A stretch of DNA of 64,000 nucleotides from Dendrobium chrysotoxum (Eukaryota; Streptophyta; Magnoliopsida; Asparagales; Orchidaceae). A program made the position numbers and the translations under genes. The DNA is taken from contig CM034303.1 in the NCBI GenBank assembly GCA_019925795.1, forward strand, positions 55,537,931-55,601,930. Reading direction: 5' to 3'. Of this stretch, positions 55,918-64,000 are shown piece by piece (positions within the stretch are counted from its first letter, which is position 1; every line of letters begins with the position of its first letter). The notes under the pieces were generated by a model. That model worked only from the letters and a program-made list of their open reading frames with translations, had not been told where the DNA came from and made no database searches.

Positions 55918-57445
55918 CTGGCGACGAAGGTTAGAAAGACCATAGTCGGCGGGTGACAATAGTCAGAAAGATCATTTTTTAGTGACGGAGGTCATAAGGA
56001 TCGTAGTCGGCGGGCGACAGAGATCGGAAGGATCATAATCGGCAGGTGATGGAGGTTGGAAAGACCTTAGTCTGACGACAAAGGTCGGAAGGATCATAGT
56101 TGGTGGGCGGCAGTGATCAAAAAGACTGTTGCTCAGCGACGGAGGTCGAAAGGACCATTGTTTAGTGACGGAGGTTGGAAGGACCGTAGTCAGCGGATGA
56201 CAGTGATTAGCAAGACCTTTATCTAGCAACAGAGGTTAGAAGGATAGTAGTCAGCGAGCGATGATGGTTAGAAAGATCATTATCTAGCGACAGAGGTCGG
56301 AAGAACTGTAGTTAGCGAGCGATAGTGGTTAGAAAGATCGTTATCTAGCGACGGAGGTTGGAAGGACCATAGTTAGCGGGTGACAGTGGTAAAAAGGATC
56401 GTTATCTTGCGACGAAAGTCGGAAGGACCGTAGTCTGGAAACGTAGGTCGGAAGGATCGTAGTTAGCGAGCGATAATGGTTAGAAAGATCATTTTCTGGC
56501 GACGAAGGTTAGAAAGACCGTAGTCGGTGGGCGACGATGGTCAAAGACCGTTATCTAGCGACGGGGGTCGGAAGGACCATAGTTGGTGGGTGACAGTGGT
56601 TAGAAAGATCGTTATCTAGTGATGGAGGTCGCAAGGACCATAGTCGGTGGGTGATAGTGGTCAGAAAGACCGTTTTCTGGCAATGAAGGTCAGAAGATCT
56701 GTAGTCGACAGGCGACGGTGTACAGAAAGACTGTTTTCTGGCAATGAAGGTCACAAGATATGTAGTCGACGGGTGACGGTGTACAGAAAGACCGTTGTTT
56801 AGCGACAGAGTTCGGAAGAAATGTAGTCGACAGGCGATGGTGGTTAGAAAGACTGTTGTTTAGCGACAAAAGAACGACCATAGTCGGCAAGCGACAATGG
56901 TCAGAAAGATCATTGTTTGGCGGCGGAGGTTGGAAGGCCCATATTCTGGCGATAGAGGTCAGAAGGATCATAGTCAGCGGGCGACAGTGGTCATAAAGAA
57001 TGTTATCTTGTGACAGAGGTCAGAAGGACCGTAGTCGGCGGGCTACGACATTCAGAATGGCCGTAGTCTGGCGACATAAGCCGAAACGATCGTAGTCGGT
57101 GGGCGACAGTGGTTAGAAAGATTGTTGTCTAGTGACGGAGGTCGGAAGGACCGTAGTCTGCGGGCGACAGTGGTCGGAAGGATTGTAGTCTAACGACATA
57201 GGTCGGAAGGACCTAAGTCAGTGAGCGACAGTGGTTAGAAAGAACATTATATGACGACTGAGGTCCGAAGGACCGTAGGCGACACTCAATGGAGGTCATA
57301 AGAACCGTTATTTTGCGACGGAGGTCAGAAGGATCGTTATTTGGGGACGGAGATCCGAAAGGACCGTAGTCGGCATGCGACGGAGGTCCGAAAAACCATA
57401 GTATGGTGATGAAGGTCAGAAGGATCGTAGTTAGGCGACGGTCTG
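55918..57445 (-). repeat. 61-bp dimeric minisatellite (array 2)
   Basis: About 25 units of the same 61-bp repeat. Rare variants occur in the same order as in array 1: GTGTACAGAAAGACC at 54281 and 56719; GACATTCAGAATG at 54606 and 57047; GGCGACACTCAATGG at 54840 and 57279. The arrays are therefore copies of one expanded array, with about one extra unit here. Confidence 0.9.
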
Positions 57446-57641
57446 ACGACAATCAGTGGCCGGGCTGGCGTACATCCGGCGACAGTCTAACGACAGTCGG
57501 TGGCCGGGCGGTGGTCGAGGAGGAGCTTGGTGGCAAGATAGATCTCAGACGTCTCTTCATCTCCTCTCTTCTTTCTCTTCCTTGCTCTCCTACTTTCTGC
57601 CTCCTTCCTTGCTTCCTCCCCTTCCATGAGGAATGAGGGGT

Positions 57642-57650
57642 CTATTTATA
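57642..57650 (-). promoter_or_regulatory. TATA box of the 3' LTR
   Basis: Minus strand TATAAATAG at the position conserved in the other two LTR copies. Confidence 0.6.
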
Positions 57651-57920
57651 GTTTTCTGAGGGTGGCATAGCTAATAAATAGGAGGGAGATCAAGGGTATG
57701 TTGGGGGTGGTTTGAATGGATGGTCGGTAATGATCCCCTTGATCTTGAACCGTTTGCTGTGCATTTGAATGTCTTAATGATATCAGAATTTGGCGATCTT
57801 GGGCTAGTTTGATTCATCTCGTCGAGCTGCTCGATTTGACTATAAGATTTTTGAAGTTTCCAACTTGATTTTTGTCTCGAGATTCATGCCCAATCAAGAT
57901 AATTTTTTGATGATATATCA

Positions 57921-57939
57921 GTTGCCCCTCTATTTTTGG
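57921..57939 (-). other. Polypurine tract of the Tat-like element
   Basis: Minus strand CCAAAAATAGAGGGGCAAC directly before the LTR start TGATATATC. It fixes the element's orientation as minus. Confidence 0.75.
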
Positions 57940-58519
57940 ACATTGAAGCTCTAAAATTCTGTAAATATATATCACAGCATTTCAAACTGTTCAAATTACA
58001 AAAATTTCAGAAAATTATGTTAAAAAAAATTAAATTTGCTCAAACTTTATCATAAAAACTCCGTTGAGCTCCGAAAGTGTTAAAATTGAGTCCGGAAGGT
58101 AAAACAACATTTCCGGGGACCCCAAAATCGTCCGATTTGGATTTCCCGGGCCCAAAATCGAAGCTTGAACGCGTTTAGGCGGCCGAACCAGCCGGCCGCC
58201 GCTACCATCGGTGGTGGGGCTTGCGCTGTGGGCATAATGGTTGCGCCCCCTAAGGGGCGCACGGTTATAGTAGTCGTTGGCTGTTTTTTTAAATTTTTTT
58301 TGTGAGGCCCATAAATTTTTTTTATATTTATAATACAGCGGGCGGCACTGTTATTATTATTTTTTGAATAATTCTGAAAATTATTATTTTTGGGCCCAAC
58401 AAATTCTTAAAAATTCTAAAATTTTTGAAAATATTTTAGAAGCCTCCTCCCTCCTATTTTCCAAAATTTTCTCTCTAATTTTCAAGTAAATACCCCCCCA
58501 GTAGGAGAACAAATGCACC
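57940..58519. other. Untranslated internal region of the Tat-like element
   Basis: Lies between the polypurine tract and the antisense ORF leader. It includes a GC-rich patch (58080-58270) and A/T-rich tracts. No gene seen. Confidence 0.5.
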
Positions 58520-58882
58520 TCTTCTCTTTCTCCATTCTCCTTCTGACTTTCTTATATTTGAGGCATTCCACTGTTTTTGGTAGGTGGCATCCCCTCAAAT
58601 TCAGCACCCCTCTATTGTGTAGAAGTTAGAATTTTTCAGCCTTTCCTCCTCTTTTTTCCCTCTCCTTCGAACTTTCTTACAGTTGAGGCCTTCCACTGTT
58701 TTTGGTAAATGGCATCCCTACTCAAATTCAATGCCCCTCTCCTTGTATAAAAGTTAGAATTTTTGCAGCCTTTTCTTTTCTTTCTCCCCCATTCTTCTTC
58801 TTACTCTAGAGGCCTTCCACTATTATTGATAGGTGGCATCCCTTATTCAAATTCAATGCCCCTCTTTAGTGTAGAAGTTCAA
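58520..58882 (+). repeat. Three ~125-bp tandem repeats leading the antisense ORF
   Basis: GGCATTCCACTGTTTTTGGT, GGCCTTCCACTGTTTTTGGT and GGCCTTCCACTATTATTGAT at about 58562, 58687 and 58811 mark three units (spacing 126 and 124 bp), each followed by GGCATCCC, CAATGCCCCTCT and AGAAGTT-like words. The middle unit has TATAAAA at 58746-58752. The third runs directly into the ATG at 58883. Confidence 0.85.
58746..58752 (+). promoter_or_regulatory. Possible TATA box of the antisense ORF
   Basis: TATAAAA, 130 bp upstream of the antisense ORF start and oriented with it. In the two sister repeat units the same place reads TGTAGAA. Inference only. Confidence 0.3.
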
Positions 58883-60604
58883 ATGGGTGACCTCACCTCC
58901 ACCAAGATCCCCCCAGCCAAAGTAGATCGTCTTGCTGTCCAATTTAAGGGTCTAAAGAAGACTCAAAAAGTGACCAAAACTGATGATGTTGTATCCACCA
59001 TTACCGGTGATTCCTTGATCATTTTCAGGAAGAAATTTCACTTCCCTAATGATCTTGTGATGAAGTGCATGAAAAATTTGCTCGTGCCTGTTCCCCTCCC
59101 CTAGGATTTTTGACGGTGAACGAGTTCAGTTTACGAGTGGGGCTACGATTTCTACCTCCTTCAGAGTTGATTGACATTTTAGCGACAAATGGAGTGAGTT
59201 TGTCCCAGCTTTCTTATAGAGCCATGTCGATCATAATAGGATTGATCGTATTTTTTAAAGATCGTAGGGCGGTGTTATCTCTAGAGTGCCTTTCTCGGAT
59301 GGGTCGTCTTATTCATATCTCTTTTAGATCCAAGTGATTAGATATTCGCACTTGGGATCCATCAAAAAGCTAGGTTAATGATTTCTTCTTTGTGCAAAAT
59401 GATTGGAATCTCCATAAAAAATGGGGAAAACTGAAGAATTTACCCATTCCCCTATATATTGGAGTAGAGGATTTACTGAAGATGCTCAATCTTCTTGATG
59501 TCGACACCCTCCACTATGAGGTATGCTATCTGAGCATATATATAGATTCAGAATATTTGTTCAAGGTGGGAATATCTACTCAGGTAGGGAGATCACATGC
59601 ATATATACTAAAAAAGTCGGCCAAAGTCCTAGAGACAGTTATCCAACCCTTAAAGGCTCCTCCTAAATGATTAGGGAATGATGGTGATCTACAGGCATCT
59701 AAGAAAAAAAGGGTGGAGGAGATTTTGATGGTGACTAGTAAAGGTCACCATGTCTCTTCATCCAAGTCACACATTCCAGAAGATGTTTTAAAATATCAAT
59801 GTGTTGGCTGTTTATGGGCTGAGGAGTTGGTGAGTTTCCATTCTCTTTCTTGCTTTGTCCTTTTGTATTCTCATAAGGATACATCCCTTACGAGCTTTTC
59901 TTATTATTTTAGTTAGTGCAACGCATGTATCTGAAATTGAAATAACTAAGGCCTTAAAAGACTGGAATAATGAGTTTGTGAAGGTTAAGTATCTCCAAGG
60001 AGAGTACAAAAAGAAATATGATGGTAAGATCAAGGAGATGAAGGCTGTGGAGGAGCAACTAGCAGAGTGCAAAGCAAAATTGGCTACTATGACAACTTCA
60101 GCCTCCTTACAGAATCAATAGATGGATCACTTTTATATTGAGTTGGTGGATGCAAAGGCAGTGATCAATCAACATATAAAAGATCAGCAGATCCTTGAGG
60201 AGAAGATGGCAGCCATTGAAAATGAGAAGAAGAGGCTCCAGAGGTTGTTGTTTAAGAAGGAAGCCAAGTCTAAATCGGAGCAATCACCTTCCAGAGTCAT
60301 CAAATAATTCAAGAAGTCTGTTGCCTTCAAGATGATTGTCCAGGATCATGTTCAGAAAGCTTGTGACCACATATATGATGTAGAGGTGAAGGCCTTGGAG
60401 CTAGAGTGTATGGAGGAAGGCTTCATCAGAGGTTTTCTAAAAGGTATTCGTCTAGTGCACCGCAAGACTGGAGCTGAGATCGATGGGTTGACACATAGCC
60501 AGGCTTTTGGTGACACTTCTTTAGATTCTGATGGTGATGAGGTAGAGAGTGAGTTGCAGAAGGCCTTTGCCCTCAAGGAGGATGATGATATTGAGATTCT
60601 GTAG
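58883..60604 (+). pseudogene. Antisense ORF of the Tat-like element, Transposase_28-like
   Basis: It lies between pol and the 3' LTR but on the opposite strand, where Tat-lineage elements (Grande, RIRE2 type) are known to carry an extra antisense ORF. It starts MGDLTSTKIPPAKVDRLAVQ. Then FSLRVGLRFLPPSELIDILA and SLSQLSYRAM (59125-59225) resemble the plant 'putative gypsy type transposon' domain (Transposase_28). The second half is coiled coil (EYKKKYDGKIKEMKAVEEQL near 60005; KMAAIENEKKRLQRLL near 60205) with an acidic end EDDDIEIL. Defects: a frameshift near 59100 and stops near 59335, 59668, 60118 and 60305. An intron about 59830-59914 (GTGAGTTT...TTATTTTAG) is likely, though the phase closes only with a GT four bases further on. 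Function of such ORFs is unknown. Confidence 0.75.
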
Positions 60605-61362
60605 TTTTTCTTTGTTGTTGGTTATACCACTTTATATATTTTAGTGATTCACATGTGATGTTGATGTTATCATATGATGTATATGATATGTTCAGAGATA
60701 TATTAAGAAGTTGTTGATATTCTATTCTTTTTTTAAATACATATGAAATTTATTTGATTTTATGATGAGAAATATTTTAGTGGGCTCTTTTGACTTGAGC
60801 GAATTTGAGAGACAGCCTCCTTAGATGTTTGACCTATTCGAGATTGTTAGTCAAATCATTTGCTTGATAATATTTAACCTGTATGGAAGAGGTCAGATCA
60901 AATCCCCTTATGATAGATTATCTAGTGATTTGAGATTCAAGATATCTTCCTAGGATGTTTGACCTATCTGAGGTTGTTAGCCAAAATATTTGTTTGATGA
61001 CATTAACATGTATGAAAGAGGTCAGATCAAATTTTCTTGGGATTGATCATCCAATGATCGAGATATATTATAAATTATGTATTTCTCTAATCATAGATAA
61101 AGAAGATAAATTTTATGTTAGTTTTTTTATCCTTTTACATGAAGAGATAATATCAGAACAAAGTGAACATCACATTACTGTATTATATAAGATAATACAA
61201 TAATTTCCTATTATAATTTAAGAATATAGGAGCTATAAGGGTTATACTCTACTCAACACAAATGGGGTAAATACGAGGTCAACAAACCAACATAGAAGGG
61301 ATAAATATAAGGTCAACATAACAACTTGGGAGGAAATACCTAACACAAGACAAATAGTACTT
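60605..61362. other. Spacer between antisense ORF and pol, with tandem copies
   Basis: Holds a roughly 131-bp direct repeat: GATGTTTGACCTATTCGAGA (about 60824) and GATGTTTGACCTATCTGAGG (about 60955), each followed by GTTAG-CAAA and GAGGTCAGATCAAAT. A short GGTAAATA(C/T)(G/A)AGGTCAAC pair is near 61265. No gene. Confidence 0.6.
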
Positions 61363-64000
61363 TTAACATCTACTGATAATATTTGTGAAGGTTTCTAATG
61401 TTCCAAGTTCGAGGGACATCTTCCCATTAGCATTCTTTAGTTTGAAGGTGTCAGGCTTGATCATAGCTGCCACCAAATAAGGACCCTCCCACAAGGGAGA
61501 GAGCTTGTTGCGTTGGGGGCCCTTTCCAGCTGCCTCGATGCTGTGCAGAACTAGATCCCTGATTATGATACATCGAGGTTTCACCCTTCAGTTGTAGTGA
61601 CGAGTAACTCTTTGGTGATATGCAACGGTCCTGAGTGAGGCTACATCTTTTACTTCTGGGAGGAGATCCAAGTTATTTTTGAGCTTCTCCTTGTTGTTAC
61701 TAAAGTCGAAAGTCTAAACTCTATTGCTTAGGACTTCAATATTAACTGGTATGACTGCTTCCATACCAAAGTAAAGATTGTACGGGATTTCTATTGTAGG
61801 AGTTCTGGCAATGGTTCAATAAGCCTAGAGAACATTTGGAAATTCTTCAGCTCATTGCCCCCAGCCTTCCCTTGGCTTATCTTTAGCCATTTCAGAATTG
61901 TCCGGTTCGTAACCTCTATTTGCCCATTTGCCTGAGGATGGGCAACAGCTGTGTGAACTAGCTAAATATGAAAATTCTTATAGAAAGATGTAAATATCTT
62001 CTCTGTAAACTACGTCCTGTTTTTAGTGATGACTCTTACAGGAATGTCAAAGTGATAGATTATGTTCTTCCACAATAATTGTTTAGCATTAGATTCAGTA
62101 ATCTTCGTCAGAGGTTCTGCCTCCAACTATTTGGTAAAGTAATCTATGGCCAAGATGATGAATTTTTGCTCTCCAGTGACTATAGGAAAGGGTCCCATTA
62201 TATTAATTCCCCACTGGGCTAAAGGCTAAGGGCTCTAAAGTGATGCAAGCTCCAGAGCTGGTGTAACGGTGAGATTGGAATGCAATTGGCAGTTTTCATA
62301 CTTTTGAGTGAACTCAAGTGCGTTCTGTTTTATTATAGGCCAATAGAATTCATGGCTCATGATCTTATATGCTAATGCTTTTCCTCCCAGATATTCTCCA
62401 CATATTCCTGAATGAACTTTTCGGAGTGCGTAATCGACTTCTGAAGGTAGAAGACATTTGAGATATTGTCCAGTGAATGCTCGTTTATACAACTCACCAC
62501 CAATAATAGTCAAATTTGTTGCTTGTCTCCAAAGTCGTGTTGCAGTTATGGGGTCTTCAGGCAGCACTCCATCTTGTAAGAAGGACAAGATGGAATATAT
62601 CCAAGAAGTTTAGAAAGAGCATCTGCTCGTGCATTTTATTCTCGGAGAACATGGATGATCTGATACTCTTTTATACGGGCTAAGAGCAACTTTACGATGT
62701 TATAGTACTAAGCTAGTTGCGGGTTGTGGATATCAAACTCTCCCTCCACCTGTGAGGTGACAAATTGTGAATTAGTGTGGACCATCAAGTTCTGCACTTC
62801 ACAGTCGATTGTCAGCCTCAGTCTGATAATAAGGGCCTCGTACTCTGCTGCATTATTCGTTGCATGGACTTGAGTCGGAGCCCGTACTCAAGAGTAACTT
62901 GATGTGGAGAGATCAATAGAATTCCTGCTCAGGCGCCAGAACTTCTAGAAGCTTCATCAACATACAACGTCTAGTACGGGGGATAAGGAGAAGCACTCAG
63001 TGGCTTGTTATATACGAGGATGATGCACAGTATAACCCGAATGACTTAATTAGATAACAGTATAACCCCTTATCTGTCAGAAAAGTCATTGCCTCCTCAT
63101 ATGCTGGATCCATCTTTATTTGATTGCAGCCATAGTAGGCATCTATAAAGCTCAATATTTAATGTTCGGAGGTGGTATTGACCAACTGATCAATACAAGG
63201 TATGAGAAAATTATCCTTTGGGCAGGCTTTATTGAGATCGATATAGTCCACGCACATTCACCAAGCTCCACTTGCCTTTCGTACAATAATAACATTCACT
63301 AACTAGATGGGGTAGTGCACTTCTCGTATAATTCCAACTTCCAAAAGCTTATTAACTTATTACTCAATTACTTGCTGACGATCTGGCACAAAATTTTATT
63401 TCTTTTGGATCACTAGCTTGCACGTCGATTGACTTTGAGGGAGTGCATAATCACTTCAGGGTCGATACCGGGTATATCTGTCGGACTCCATGCAAAAATA
63501 TCCTGATTCATATGTAGAAAATTGATGTATTTTTCCTTCTCTTTGTCTAAGAGAAGAGATTCAATCTGTATGGCTCTTGAAGGATGTTCTTCTGATATGG
63601 ATACATTAGTGAGGTCTTCTACATGAGAAACCCTCGGAGGAATATCCTTGTTCCAAAGATCAAAATCTTTAATGCTAAGGATAATTGATGGGCGTGGTTG
63701 AGCCTGCCTAAGATAGCATATTTGTGCTACTTGTTGATCTCTGAGTAGTACACTAACTCCTGTTAGGATAAGAAACTTCAGTTTGAGGTGAGGGATGGAG
63801 GTGATAATCTCAAAGATTGACTGTAGTGGCCTTCCAAAGATAGTATTGTAAGCCGATTCTGACTTTATTACAATGAACTGAATGAAGTGTATAGTCTATT
63901 AGGGAAATTCTCCAAGCACAACTGTGAGATTGATTATCCCTTCCGCTCATACATGTCAATTGTTAACCATATAGTGGACCTACAACTGGTTGAAGCTTTT
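61363..64000 (-). pseudogene. Tat-like gypsy pol (protease-RT-RNase H-integrase), partial
   Basis: Read downwards from the window end. Late protease: ESAYNTIFGRP near 63840. Linker and RT start: NQDIFAWSPTDIPGIDPEVI near 63480, then KLLEVGIIREVHYP near 63330. RT palm to K-S-F-G-L near 63030. Then a jump to RNase H with Y-V-D-E-A-S near 62965 and NNAAEYEALI near 62845. Zinc-binding integrase N-terminus at 62588-62235 (H-S-G-I-C-G...C-x-x-C motif retained in part as Y-E-N-C-Q-L-H). Integrase core to about 61620 with HPQANGQIEVTNRT near 61900. C-terminus AAGKGPQRNKLSPLWEGPYL at 61550-61480. The RT segment containing the catalytic Y-x-D-D is missing, and stops are frequent, so it is inactive. Confidence 0.88.

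Larger units (their letters stand above)
55918..57920 (-). mobile_element. 3' LTR of the Tat-like element, truncated
   Basis: The minus-strand start TGATATATCATC lies at 57920, directly after a polypurine tract, so this is the 3' LTR of the element occupying 57921 to beyond 64000. Its far end is missing: the array begins abruptly at 55918 with no CGCAACA terminus. It lacks about 190 bp present in the sister LTR (the segment corresponding to 55396-55590). The 255 bp at 55663-55917 between the two LTRs is flanking DNA. Confidence 0.85.

Noticed and set aside
53334..57452. Many open frames with repeated peptides on both strands
   Set aside because: They are translations of the 61-bp minisatellite. 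61 is not a multiple of three, frames shift from unit to unit, and no known protein is built this way.
59830..59914. A firmly defined intron in the antisense ORF
   Set aside because: The consensus-like donor GTGAGT gives the wrong phase with the TTATTTTAG acceptor; only a weaker GTTTCC donor restores it. The intron is therefore reported as likely, not as certain.

Overview
This is plant nuclear DNA. It is AT-rich and gene-poor: two ordinary nuclear genes with GT-AG introns are embedded in, and interrupted by, many layers of transposable elements. Plant-type Ty3/gypsy retrotransposons with an antisense ORF, hAT and Mutator-like elements, an RTE-type LINE and a P-class PPR gene all point to a flowering plant. 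An 18.7-kb intron stuffed with repeats suggests a large-genome lineage. A monocot such as a palm would fit, but the sequence alone does not prove it.

Genes. (1) A 9-exon gene on the minus strand (9326-20579) encodes a 254-residue leucine-rich-repeat protein of the LRRC57-like plant family. It has an N-terminal Met-Gly-Cys myristoylation/palmitoylation signal, and its C-terminus carries a frameshift relative to the family. (2) A 6-exon gene on the plus strand (28538-50937) encodes a 609-residue P-class PPR protein, probably mitochondrial, resembling Arabidopsis At1g26460. All its exon phases close without error although intron 1 is 18.7 kb. The two genes are divergent, with about 8 kb between their starts that holds a 3-kb broken hAT transposon.

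Layout. 1-9.3 kb: a solo LTR (726-1208), a decayed gypsy element (about 1.7-4.6 kb) and several MITEs. 9.3-20.6 kb: the LRR gene, with a 1.25-kb solo LTR in its last intron. 21.9-24.8 kb: hAT element with a dead transposase. 24.8-28.5 kb: unclassified sequence, a GC-rich insert and a MITE. 28.5-51 kb: the PPR gene. Its intron 1 contains self-derived tandem duplications, two non-autonomous hAT-like elements, a LINE tail, gag and pol remnants of old gypsy elements, and a gag-only LTR retrotransposon (42313-44817) nested inside an integrase remnant. 52-58 kb: LTRs of a Tat-like gypsy family whose internal 61-bp minisatellite has expanded to about 2 kb. 58-64 kb: the rest of a minus-strand Tat-like element, with an antisense intron-containing ORF on the plus strand and protease-RT-RNase H-integrase on the minus strand running off the window end.

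The insertions are dated relative to one another by nesting and by target-site duplications (TSDs) read directly from the sequence. No tRNA, rRNA or CRISPR array was found. The most unusual items are the minisatellite-bearing LTR family with its antisense ORF and the gag-only element. Both are TE biology rather than a new host pathway.
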